Shown: positions 1-5,083, counted from the stretch's first letter. The stretch: 5,083 bases of DNA from MnTg04 sp036443455 (GCA_036443455.1 JAZFYI010000149.1:1-5083), one strand, 5' to 3'. The notes: generated from the letters alone by a model not told the origin. Numbers and translations: made by a program.

Positions 1-537
1 GCCGTCCACTGGATTCGTGCGGAAATACATGAATTTGTCCTGCGCAACTGGCGGCTGGTCAAGGTGGCGACCACCAAGGCTCAGCGCAAACTGTTTTTTA
101 ATCTGCGCAAAGCCAGGAAAAATCTCAACTGGCTGAGTTTAGACGAAGCAAAGGCGGTTGCGGACGACCTCGGGGTTTCGACCCGTGAGGTTTATGAAAT
201 GGAGAAGCGCCTGTCGGCGCGTGACCTGTCCATGGATCCTGCGCCCGATGCCGGTGACGAGGAAAGTTATTCGCCGGCCGCGTATCTGCCCAGCCCTACA
301 CCCGATCCGGCGCAACTGGTCGAACAGGAAGACTGGGAGCAGCAATCCAGCATGCAACTGGCCGAAGCCATGGAGACGCTGGATGACCGCAGCCGCGATA
401 TTCTGCAGCGCCGCTGGCTGACCGATGAAAAAGACACCTTGCACGAACTGGCCGATGAATACGGCATCTCCGCGGAACGCGTTCGCCAGGTCGAGGTCGC
501 TGCAATCGGCAAACTGCGCAAGGCGATGGCGGCTTGA
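1..537 (+). CDS. rpoH: RNA polymerase heat-shock sigma factor RpoH (sigma-32), 5'-truncated by window edge
   Basis: This is the C-terminal 178 residues of sigma-32, which directs RNA polymerase to heat-shock promoters for chaperones and proteases. The frame is open from base 1 and ends at TGA 535-537. Compared with the 284-residue E. coli protein, about 105 N-terminal residues lie outside the window. The visible part opens inside regions 2.3/2.4 (HWIRAEIHEFVLRNW), which melt DNA and read the -10 box. The diagnostic RpoH box QRKLFFNLR follows at visible residues 28-36 and separates RpoH from RpoD, RpoS and FliA. Region 3 and an acidic, proline-rich linker (about residues 78-105) come next, then region 4, whose helix-turn-helix (about residues 146-172, with GISAERVRQVE) reads the -35 box. 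Nothing is broken. The linker and the last helix differ from E. coli, but only as expected for a distant relative. Identification is very secure; the promoter and the 5' RNA thermometer region are not visible. Confidence 0.97.
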   Translation, partial: AVHWIRAEIHEFVLRNWRLVKVATTKAQRKLFFNLRKARKNLNWLSLDEAKAVADDLGVSTREVYEMEKRLSARDLSMDPAPDAGDEESYSPAAYLPSPTPDPAQLVEQEDWEQQSSMQLAEAMETLDDRSRDILQRRWLTDEKDTLHELADEYGISAERVRQVEVAAIGKLRKAMAA

Positions 538-565
538 GGCCGGGGTAAAATCCGTTTTGTTCTCA

Positions 566-588
566 TCGGGCCTGAAGGCCCTCTTACA
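566..588 (-). repeat. REP-like palindromic element, copy A
   Basis: On the minus strand this reads TGTAAGAG followed by the palindrome GGGCCTTCAGGCCC and then GA. A GTAG-like tetranucleotide in front of a short GC-rich palindrome is the layout of the REP elements that RAYT (TnpA-REP) transposases mobilise in gammaproteobacteria. A second copy lies at 607-629 in the same orientation and matches at 19 of 23 positions. The stem is perfect in this copy. The REP assignment is by resemblance only; no RAYT gene is in the window. As plus-strand RNA the palindrome could also fold downstream of rpoH and protect its 3' end. Confidence 0.5.
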
Positions 589-606
589 TTTCCGATAGGG
601 TTTAAT

Positions 607-629
607 TCGGGCCTGAAGAACCTCCTATA
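607..629 (-). repeat. REP-like palindromic element, copy B (degenerate)
   Basis: This is the second copy of the element at 566-588, in direct orientation and offset by 41 bases. On the minus strand it reads TATAGGAG, then GGTTCTTCAGGCCC and GA. The right half of the palindrome (CTTCAGGCCCGA) is identical to copy A. The left half has two substitutions that weaken the stem, so this copy looks older or decayed. It lies just before the rpoH/yiaD terminator hairpin. Whether it is a functional REP element depends on finding further copies in the same genome. Confidence 0.45.
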
Positions 630-633
630 ACGA

Positions 634-670
634 ATACAAAAAATCCCGGCATAGCCGGGATTTTTTGTAT
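634..670. terminator. Symmetrical bidirectional intrinsic terminator between rpoH and yiaD
   Basis: A perfect inverted repeat: the 17-base arms 634-650 and 654-670 enclose a three-base loop (ATA). The GC core ATCCCGGC / GCCGGGAT is flanked by six A on the left and six T on the right. Read on either strand, this gives a GC-rich hairpin followed by a run of U, the form of a Rho-independent terminator. It lies 96 bases after the rpoH stop and 17 bases after the convergent yiaD stop, so one element can end both transcripts. Confidence 0.93.
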
Positions 671-687
671 ATATGCAACCGCATTGG

Positions 688-1359
688 TTAGCCGGTTATC
701 GGCACCAGCGTCAACTCGACGCGGCGATTCAATAACTGGCCTGCGCTGGTCGAGTTATTGGCCACCGGCATGTCTTCGCCCAGCCCCACGGTAATAATCC
801 GCAGTGGCATCACGCCCTGGCTTTCCAGGTACCTGGCAACCGCATCGGCGCGCTGTTCCGAGAGCGCCTGGTTGTAATCGTTCGAGCCCCGGCTGTCGGT
901 GTGACCGGCGACTTCGATCAGCGTCTTTTCGAACTCTTTGGTGACCTCGCTAACGCCGTCGAGCACGCGGAAGAAATCCCCGTTCAGATTCGAGCTTGCA
1001 GTTTCGAAAGTAATGTTACCGGGCATGTTGAGCGTGATGTTGTCACCGACACGGGTAACGCTGACCCCCGTACCCGCCATTTTCTGCCGCAGCTTCGCTT
1101 CCTGCACATCCATGTAATAACCGATACCGCCGCCGGCAAGGGCGCCTATACCCGCACCAATCAATGCGTGTTGCCTGCGTTCGACCGCGTTGTCCCCGGT
1201 CACCAGCCCGACCACGGCGCCGGCGGCAGCGCCGATCAGCGCACCCTTCGTCGCGTTGCTGGTCTGCGTTTCACCGGTGTAGGGGTTGATCGTCTCACAA
1301 CCGGCAACAAGAACTGCCGCCAGAAACATCATAGATATACGTGATAATCGGTTACTCAT
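688..1359 (-). CDS. yiaD: OmpA-family outer-membrane lipoprotein, YiaD type
   Basis: A 223-residue lipoprotein that links the outer membrane to peptidoglycan. Residues 1-20 form a lipoprotein signal peptide ending in the lipobox LVAG-C, so Cys21 is the lipidated residue. Glu rather than Asp follows it, which fits outer-membrane sorting. Two glycine-zipper segments (about 39-55 and 65-82) are followed by the YiaD signature GIGYYMDVQEAKLR. The OmpA C-terminal domain spans about 115-220; Asp155 and Arg170, 15 residues apart, match the diaminopimelate-binding pair of OmpA, and NRRVE closes the domain. The ATG at 1359 was chosen because it starts the signal peptide and has a strong Shine-Dalgarno sequence; the frame is open 48 codons further upstream but has no comparable site. 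E. coli YiaD has the same order and similar length. The gene lies 79 bases downstream of the hotdog gene on the same strand and converges on rpoH. The precise cell-envelope role is less certain than the family. Confidence 0.93.
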   Translation of the reverse strand: MSNRLSRISMMFLAAVLVAGCETINPYTGETQTSNATKGALIGAAAGAVVGLVTGDNAVERRQHALIGAGIGALAGGGIGYYMDVQEAKLRQKMAGTGVSVTRVGDNITLNMPGNITFETASSNLNGDFFRVLDGVSEVTKEFEKTLIEVAGHTDSRGSNDYNQALSEQRADAVARYLESQGVMPLRIITVGLGEDMPVANNSTSAGQLLNRRVELTLVPITG

Positions 1360-1365
1360 CGGAAA

Positions 1366-1373
1366 TCCTCCCT
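1366..1373 (-). promoter_or_regulatory. Shine-Dalgarno site of yiaD (decides the start)
   Basis: On the minus strand this reads AGGGAGGA, six bases before the ATG at 1359. It is nearly ideal and fixes the start at the lipoprotein signal peptide rather than at the in-frame ATG at 1389 or the longer reading frame. Confidence 0.85.
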
Positions 1374-1387
1374 GTTGTTCCGGCTTC

Positions 1388-1393
1388 ATTGTA
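1388..1393 (-). promoter_or_regulatory. Possible -10 box for yiaD
   Basis: On the minus strand TACAAT matches the sigma-70 -10 consensus at five of six positions and lies about 30 bases before the yiaD start. The best -35 candidate, TTCACC at 1414-1419, is 20 bases away, which is too far for a good promoter. The site may therefore be weak or accidental, and yiaD may instead be read through from the hotdog gene, since no terminator is visible between them. Confidence 0.22.
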
Positions 1394-1438
1394 TCGCCAA
1401 TCGCTGAACGAACGGTGAATGAATAGACCACTACGTGA

Positions 1439-1972
1439 TCAGAATCGTTCCGTATCTGCCGGTGGCGTCGTCGCCTTGACATAACCGCGCGGTCGAATCG
1501 CAACCGTGTTTTCGATATGCGTACACTGCGTGCCGTCGGTCAGGTAAAAACCGTATTCAAAAGTCGGGGTCGCCCGGCCCCGCTCCGCCAGCTCTGCCCG
1601 GATCTGTTCTTCCTGTTCCTTTTTCATGCTGAATCGCAACTCGAGATCGGTGCTGCCACCATGGCGAAAATCGATGGTCATCGCGCGGGTCCAGGGCGCG
1701 TATCCCGGAAACACCCGGGCGCACGCGAGCGCCGCGATCGGATCCGCGAGCGCCGCCTGGTAGCCACCAAACATGACCCCGCCCGGGTTTCTTGAAATCG
1801 TATTCAACGGCAGCAGCATGCGAATTTCCCGCCAGTGCTCGCTGATTTGCAGCACCTTGATGCGCATCAGGAAAAACGGCGGGTATAGCTCCATCCGCCG
1901 GGCATCGCTCAGAAAGCTGGAATTGGCGAAATGCTGCAGGACTCGCTGCCCCAGGGTCAGGCGTAGATTCAT
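1439..1972 (-). CDS. DUF4442 hotdog-fold protein, thioesterase-like
   Basis: A 177-residue cytoplasmic protein with the features of the DUF4442 family, which belongs to the hotdog-fold thioesterase superfamily (the PaaI/YiiD_C-like group). The N-terminal helix region (1-55) leads to the core NTISRNPGGVMFGGYQAALADP (in part at residues 57-78), where Asn62, the FGG turn and Asp77 occupy the positions of the NxxG-xHGG-xxxD signature of PaaI-type thioesterases. The histidine of the usual HGG is a phenylalanine, as I recall for DUF4442 members, so the catalytic mechanism cannot be assumed. Beta strands with the pattern TRAMTIDFRHGGSTDLELRF continue the fold at about 95-114. The predicted substrate would be an acyl-CoA or acyl-carrier ester, which is inference only. 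The start has GGGAG five bases upstream. The gene is divergent from the Mpo1-like gene and may be cotranscribed with yiaD downstream. Confidence 0.8.
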   Translation of the reverse strand: MNLRLTLGQRVLQHFANSSFLSDARRMELYPPFFLMRIKVLQISEHWREIRMLLPLNTISRNPGGVMFGGYQAALADPIAALACARVFPGYAPWTRAMTIDFRHGGSTDLELRFSMKKEQEEQIRAELAERGRATPTFEYGFYLTDGTQCTHIENTVAIRPRGYVKATTPPADTERF

Positions 1973-2013
1973 TTGTGCTCCCTATTCGGACTCGAAGTTT
2001 TCACGTCCCGGAC

Positions 2014-2042
2014 TTGCTCGCATCTCTTCTAGGACGTAGATT
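2014..2042 (+). promoter_or_regulatory. Possible sigma-70 promoter of the Mpo1-like gene
   Basis: TTGCTC at 2014-2019 and TAGATT at 2037-2042 are separated by exactly 17 bases. They would start transcription about 20 bases before the Mpo1-like ATG at 2069. The -35 matches the consensus at three of six positions and the -10 at four of six, so this is a modest candidate in the 96-base divergent region. I found no convincing promoter for the opposite, hotdog gene there. Confidence 0.33.
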
Positions 2043-2068
2043 TAGCGTACCGATCGCAGGAGATTATC

Positions 2069-2536
2069 ATGCGCCCAGCCGACGACTGGTTCAACGATTA
2101 TGGCGAAAGCCATCAGAACCCAACCAACAAGGCCATCCACTGGATTTGTGTGCCGTTGATCCTGCTGACGGTGCTCGGCATGCTCTGGGCGGCGCCGGTA
2201 CCTGGGGCGATGGCCGGCGTGTCACCGTGGCTAAACTGGGCCACCGTCGTCATGGCCTTCGCCCTGACCTATTACTTCGCTTTGTCTCCCTCGCTGGGAG
2301 CTGGAATGACTATTGTGCTGGCGTTGTTTGCCTATATCCTGCACACGCTGGAAGCCACCGGGCTCCCGATAATGACTGCATCGGTCGGCGTATTTGTGCT
2401 GGCCTGGATAGGCCAGTTTATCGGTCATCACATCGAAGGCAAGAAACCCAGTTTTTTCAAGGATATCCAGTTCCTGATGATCGGTCCGATCTGGTTGCTC
2501 GGTTTTATTTACCGCCGCATGGGCGTGCCCTACTAA
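2069..2536 (+). CDS. Mpo1-like (DUF962 / YGL010w family) membrane protein
   Basis: A 155-residue integral inner-membrane protein. It has the two signatures of the Mpo1 family: an N-terminal SHQNPTNKAIHW (residues 14-25; yeast Mpo1 has HHNPKNVLIH) and a late QFIGHHIEGKKPSFF (116-130; yeast has QFVGHGVFEKRRPAL). About four hydrophobic segments are visible, near 24-42, 55-73, 76-94 and 101-119, with a shorter one near 135-148. His15, His24, His120 and perhaps His92 and His121 are candidate iron ligands. Yeast Mpo1 is an Fe(II)-dependent dioxygenase that shortens 2-hydroxy fatty acids by alpha-oxidation in phytosphingosine breakdown. The bacterial substrate is unknown, and a role in fatty-acid turnover is inference. 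The ATG has AGGAG six bases upstream. The gene ends six bases before the stop codon of the convergent malic enzyme. Family assignment is strong; enzymatic activity is not established by sequence alone. Confidence 0.88.
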   Translation: MRPADDWFNDYGESHQNPTNKAIHWICVPLILLTVLGMLWAAPVPGAMAGVSPWLNWATVVMAFALTYYFALSPSLGAGMTIVLALFAYILHTLEATGLPIMTASVGVFVLAWIGQFIGHHIEGKKPSFFKDIQFLMIGPIWLLGFIYRRMGVPY

Positions 2537-2542
2537 AACCCA

Positions 2543-3850
2543 TTAGCCAGCCTCAGGCCCCTTCCCGACAAGCTCGGCCACCGCCGCCGCCACCTTGTCA
2601 TGCACATCGGTATCCAGCGCATTCGGAACCAGGTCATCCGGTCCGGCCAGTTCCGCAAGCGTATGCGCCGCCACCAGCAGCATTTCCCGGGTGAAGGTTT
2701 TGGCCCTGGCCGCCAATGCGCCCTTGAACAGCCCCGGAAAACCGAGCACATTGTTGATGCCCTTGCCATCGGCGGCAAACGCCGCGCCACGTTCGAGCGC
2801 AAGGGTCGGTTCGATTTCGGGATCGGGGTTGGACAGCGCCAGGATCACCTGGCCGTCCCTGACCCACTCGGGCCTGATCAGGTTTTTGACCCCGCTGGTC
2901 GCGATCACAAAATCGGCGCGCGCCATCAGTTCCTCTATGGCGACCGCTTTGCCGCCGAGTTTCTCAAGCCGTTCCCGGGCATCGGCTTTGAGATCCGTGC
3001 CGAGAACCTCGCAGCTCCCCTTGGCCTTTAACAAGGTGACGATGCCGATGCCGGCGGCGCCAAGACCGATTTGCCCGATCACGGCTCCAGGCAGCGTTTT
3101 GCCTACCCTCCTGGTCGCATTGATCAGCGCGGCCAGCGCCACGACCGCGGTGCCATGCTGATCGTCATGCAGGACCGGGATGTCCAGTCTTTGTTTTAAT
3201 TGTTCCTCAATCTCAAAGCACTCGGGCGCCTTGATATCCTCCAGTTGGATGGCTCCGAACGATGGCGCTATGGCCTCGATGGCATCCACGATTTTCTGCG
3301 GGTCCTTGCTGTCGAGCAATATCGGCACCGCCGACAGGCCCGCCAATTCCGCGAACAACGCGGCCTTTCCCTCCATGACCGGCATCCCCGCCACCGGCCC
3401 GATATCGCCCAGACCGAGTATCGCGGTGCCGTTGGTCACGACCGCAACTGTCTTGTGGATATTGGTATACAGCCGCGCCTTCTCCGGATCATCCCGTATC
3501 GCCAGGCAGACGCGGGCCACACCCGGTGTGTAAATGTCGCGCAGGATTTGCAGCGACGATATGCGGACCCGCGACCGGGTCTCTATTTTTCCGCCGATAT
3601 GACGATCGAAGACACGATCCGACTTGCCGAGAAAGCGGGCGTTGGGCAATGCGTCGATTTTCTGGAACAGGCTGCGATCGGTCTCCTCATCCATTTCCAG
3701 CGTGATTTCCCAGACCGTTTTGCCCTGCTCGCGGCGCAACGACTGCAGGTGTTCCACGACCAGGCCATCGTCGGCAATGACCTGCAAGATGCTGGCCAGG
3801 CTGCCGGGTTTCTGTACCGATTCAATGACCAGTATTTCGGGGATTTTCAT
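2543..3850 (-). CDS. Malic enzyme with N-terminal ACT domain, probably NAD-dependent
   Basis: A 435-residue cytosolic enzyme for oxidative decarboxylation of malate to pyruvate and CO2. Residues 1 to about 80 form an ACT domain (EILVIESVQKPGSLASILQV), a small-molecule sensing module. The malic N-terminal domain follows with IYTPGV (Tyr107, the likely catalytic acid), GDIGPVAGMPVMEGKAALF (catalytic Lys162), and the metal ligands Glu204-Asp205 and Asp229/Asp230 in DDQHGTA. The NAD-binding domain starts with GLGAAG (262-267). Asp286 lies where NAD-preferring enzymes carry an acidic residue that binds the adenosine ribose, so NAD is favoured over NADP; this is inference. SNPDPE (340-345) and GINNVLGFPGLFKGAL (364-379) complete the active site. 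Unlike MaeB there is no phosphotransacetylase-like C-terminal domain. The ATG has GGAG six bases upstream. The gene is divergent from gcdH; the intergenic hairpin may affect its expression. All expected active-site motifs are present. Confidence 0.95.
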   Translation of the reverse strand: MKIPEILVIESVQKPGSLASILQVIADDGLVVEHLQSLRREQGKTVWEITLEMDEETDRSLFQKIDALPNARFLGKSDRVFDRHIGGKIETRSRVRISSLQILRDIYTPGVARVCLAIRDDPEKARLYTNIHKTVAVVTNGTAILGLGDIGPVAGMPVMEGKAALFAELAGLSAVPILLDSKDPQKIVDAIEAIAPSFGAIQLEDIKAPECFEIEEQLKQRLDIPVLHDDQHGTAVVALAALINATRRVGKTLPGAVIGQIGLGAAGIGIVTLLKAKGSCEVLGTDLKADARERLEKLGGKAVAIEELMARADFVIATSGVKNLIRPEWVRDGQVILALSNPDPEIEPTLALERGAAFAADGKGINNVLGFPGLFKGALAARAKTFTREMLLVAAHTLAELAGPDDLVPNALDTDVHDKVAAAVAELVGKGPEAG

Positions 3851-3885
3851 TGGGGTCTCCGCTATCGACTGCCTACAGCTTATGC

Positions 3886-3948
3886 TTTGCCGGGCCTATA
3901 AAAAAGCGCCGGCCGAAGCCGGGCTGGCGCTTCAATGCCCCGGCAAAT
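3886..3948. repeat. Outer inverted repeat in the malic enzyme/gcdH intergenic region
   Basis: TTTGCCGGG (3886-3894) and its exact reverse complement CCCGGCAAA (3940-3948) flank the inner hairpin at 3905-3933. With one bulged base, a further GC/GC pair outside extends it to 3884-3951. The arms could pair in the RNA of either strand or serve as separated half-sites for a regulator. Function is unknown; the repeat itself is plain in the sequence. Confidence 0.6.
3900..3933 (-). terminator. Intrinsic-terminator-like hairpin upstream of the malic enzyme gene
   Basis: Read on the minus strand, the arm AAGCGCC (from 3933) pairs with GGCGCTT (to 3905), with further pairing inside. An alternative fold puts CCGGC and GCCGG around a stable UUCG tetraloop. 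Seven T follow directly (3906 to 3900), so the form is that of a Rho-independent terminator on the minus strand. On the plus strand no T-run follows. It ends about 50 bases before the malic enzyme start. It could block antisense transcripts coming out of gcdH, or act as an attenuator if the malic enzyme promoter lies further upstream. Confidence 0.65.
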
Positions 3949-3953
3949 GCGGT

Positions 3954-3959
3954 ATTATT
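3954..3959 (+). promoter_or_regulatory. Likely -10 box of gcdH
   Basis: TATTAT matches the sigma-70 -10 consensus at five of six positions and lies 27 bases before the gcdH start. No good -35 stands upstream; TTCAAT at 3932-3937 (16-base spacer) matches three of six. A weak -35 would fit a promoter that needs an activator, which is inference. Confidence 0.4.
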
Positions 3960-3963
3960 GCGC

Positions 3964-3975
3964 GCCTTGCAAGGC
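3964..3975. promoter_or_regulatory. 12-bp palindrome between the gcdH -10 and ribosome binding site
   Basis: GCCTTGCAAGGC is a perfect palindrome placed at the expected transcription start and touching the AGGAG ribosome binding site. Its position suits a repressor operator or a small 5' stem that could mask the ribosome binding site. The regulator, if any, is unknown. Confidence 0.4.
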
Positions 3976-3980
3976 AGGAG
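3976..3980 (+). promoter_or_regulatory. Shine-Dalgarno site of gcdH (supports a GTG start)
   Basis: AGGAG lies six bases before GTG at 3987. It is the only good ribosome binding site near the start of the conserved protein and supports GTG as the initiation codon; the first in-frame ATG is more than 50 codons inside the conserved domain. Confidence 0.8.
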
Positions 3981-3986
3981 TTCACC

Positions 3987-5083
3987 GTGGCCCTAAATCC
4001 CCTGGATTTGTACAACATTCGCGACCAGCTGTCAGAGGACGAGCAGCTGGTGCAGGACAGCGTCGGCCGTTTTGTCGACGAAAAGGTTTTGCCGATCATC
4101 GGCAAGTGCTTTGACGAGCATCGCTTCCCCGACGAACTGGTTCCGGAAATGGCGGGCATGGGTCTGTTGGGCAGCTCGCTCGAAGGTTATGACTGCGCCG
4201 GCCTGAATGCGATTTGTTATGGCCTGATCTGCCAGGAGCTCGAGCGCGGCGACAGCGGACTGCGCTCCTTTGCCTCGGTGCAAAGCAGCCTGGTCATGTA
4301 CCCGATCCATGCCTTTGGCAGCGAGGAGCAAAAACAGCGGTGGCTGCCACCACTGGCGCGGGCCGATGCGATCGGCTGTTTCGGGCTGACCGAGGCGCAT
4401 GGCGGATCGGACCCGTCGAACATGAAAACGACCGCTAAAAAAGACGGCGATCACTGGATCCTGAACGGCTCCAAGATGTGGATCACCAACGGCAATGTGG
4501 CCGATGTCGCCGTGGTCTGGGCGGATACCAAAGACGGCATCCGCGGATTTATCGTCGAAAAGGACATGGAAGGATTCTCCGCCGAAGAAATCAAACACAA
4601 GTTTTCGCTGCGTGCATCGGTGACCTCCAGCCTGTTTTTCGACAATGTCCGGGTTCCCGATGCCAACCTGTTGCCTGGCGCGAAAGGTCTCAAGGGCCCA
4701 CTTAGCTGCCTGACCCAGGCGCGTTATGGCATCACCTGGGGTGTGATCGGAGCGGCCCAGGCCTGCCTGCGGGAAGTGCTGGATTACACCGAGACCCGCA
4801 TCCTGTTTGGCAAACCGGTCAACCAGACACAGATCATACAACTGCGTCTCGCCGACATGGCTCGGCGTATTACCAGCGCGCAATTAATTTCGCTGCAACT
4901 CGGGCGTTTGAAAGATGCCGGCAAAATGGTGCCTGCACAGGTATCGCTGGCCAAGTGGAACAATGTGCGCATGGCCCTCGATATCGCCCGCGATGCGCGA
5001 GACATGCTCGGTGGCGCGGGCATCAGCGCCGAGATGTCGGCGATAAGGCACATGCTCAACCTCGAAAGCGTGATCACTTACGA
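3987..5083 (+). CDS. gcdH: Glutaryl-CoA dehydrogenase, 3'-truncated by window edge
   Basis: The first 365 residues of an FAD-dependent acyl-CoA dehydrogenase that oxidises and decarboxylates glutaryl-CoA to crotonyl-CoA and CO2 in lysine, tryptophan and aromatic breakdown, passing electrons to ETF. It matches human GCDH along its length: YGLICQELERGDSG, then Arg93 in GLRSFASVQSSLVM (the position of human Arg94, which binds the glutaryl carboxylate), the flavin motif CFGLTEAHGGSDP (131-143), WITN (165-168), KFSLRAS (205-211), ARYGITWGV (245-253), LFGKPVNQTQ (273-282) and ARDMLGGAGIS (337-347). Those motifs, especially Arg93 and KFSLRAS, separate GcdH from ordinary acyl-CoA dehydrogenases. Tyr365 corresponds to human Tyr369, and the next codon, which begins with GA at the edge, should be the catalytic Glu. 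About 25-30 residues are missing. The start is GTG, preceded by AGGAG. The gene is divergent from the malic enzyme; a downstream partner such as a CoA transferase cannot be seen. Confidence 0.95.
   Translation, partial: MALNPLDLYNIRDQLSEDEQLVQDSVGRFVDEKVLPIIGKCFDEHRFPDELVPEMAGMGLLGSSLEGYDCAGLNAICYGLICQELERGDSGLRSFASVQSSLVMYPIHAFGSEEQKQRWLPPLARADAIGCFGLTEAHGGSDPSNMKTTAKKDGDHWILNGSKMWITNGNVADVAVVWADTKDGIRGFIVEKDMEGFSAEEIKHKFSLRASVTSSLFFDNVRVPDANLLPGAKGLKGPLSCLTQARYGITWGVIGAAQACLREVLDYTETRILFGKPVNQTQIIQLRLADMARRITSAQLISLQLGRLKDAGKMVPAQVSLAKWNNVRMALDIARDARDMLGGAGISAEMSAIRHMLNLESVITY

Noticed and set aside
538..687. A possible small RNA or small gene between rpoH and yiaD
   Set aside because: The region is explained by two REP-like copies and the terminator hairpin. 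I see no promoter followed by a plausible short reading frame with a ribosome binding site.
901..1344. A 147-codon plus-strand frame opposite yiaD
   Set aside because: It lies inside yiaD on the other strand and shows no domain; the yiaD product is clearly real.
1360..1503. A 48-codon N-terminal extension of yiaD
   Set aside because: It would put an arginine-rich leader ahead of a perfect lipoprotein signal peptide and overlap the hotdog gene. The Shine-Dalgarno site at 1366-1373 marks the ATG at 1359.
2579..2594. A short CCG-rich run that looks like a trinucleotide repeat
   Set aside because: It encodes the alanine-rich C-terminal helix of the malic enzyme on the minus strand and is only a few imperfect units long.
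1975..2694. A 239-codon plus-strand frame spanning the Mpo1-like gene and the end of the malic enzyme gene
   Set aside because: It overlaps the Mpo1-like gene in another frame, ends in a proline-rich low-complexity tail and has no family signature.
3200..3901. A 233-codon plus-strand frame opposite the malic enzyme
   Set aside because: It is the complement of a fully conserved enzyme, has no recognisable motif and no clear ribosome binding site.
4032..4883. A 283-codon open frame on the minus strand opposite gcdH
   Set aside because: It lies fully inside gcdH on the other strand, and the plus-strand product matches glutaryl-CoA dehydrogenase throughout. The minus product shows no recognisable domain, so it is a codon-bias shadow.

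Overview
The window looks like an ordinary chromosomal stretch from a moderately GC-rich gammaproteobacterium, probably free-living and aerobic. The evidence is a heat-shock sigma factor with an intact RpoH box, a YiaD-type OmpA lipoprotein and a glutaryl-CoA dehydrogenase. The species cannot be named from the sequence alone. Six protein genes fill almost all of it. No tRNA, rRNA, CRISPR array, transposase, phage gene or toxin-antitoxin pair is visible, and no gene-free gap reaches 300 bases.

Left part (1-1972): the 3' two-thirds of rpoH (+) enters from the left edge. It runs into an intergenic region that carries two copies of a REP-like element and a perfectly symmetrical hairpin, which can terminate transcription from both sides. 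Beyond it, convergent to rpoH, lie yiaD (an outer-membrane, peptidoglycan-binding lipoprotein) and, upstream of it on the same strand, a DUF4442 hotdog-fold thioesterase-like gene. These two may be cotranscribed.

Middle (1973-3850): a 96-base divergent intergenic region separates the hotdog gene from a small membrane protein of the Mpo1/DUF962 family (+). Yeast Mpo1 performs fatty-acid alpha-oxidation. This gene meets a malic enzyme (-) tail to tail, with only six bases between the stop codons. The malic enzyme is the short form with an N-terminal ACT domain, which implies allosteric control.

Right part (3851-5083): the divergent region between the malic enzyme and gcdH (+) holds nested inverted repeats. 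One is an intrinsic-terminator-like hairpin with a T7 tract that points toward the malic enzyme gene, so it is either a guard against antisense transcripts or part of a regulated leader. A 12-bp palindrome sits between the likely gcdH -10 box and its ribosome binding site. gcdH runs off the right edge just as the codon for its catalytic glutamate begins.

Functionally the window mixes stress and envelope genes (rpoH, yiaD) with acyl-CoA and central carbon metabolism (hotdog protein, Mpo1-like, malic enzyme, GcdH). I see no evidence of a new multi-gene system. The best leads are the structured malic-enzyme/gcdH intergenic region, the Mpo1-like protein beside a hotdog protein, and the REP-like pair after rpoH.
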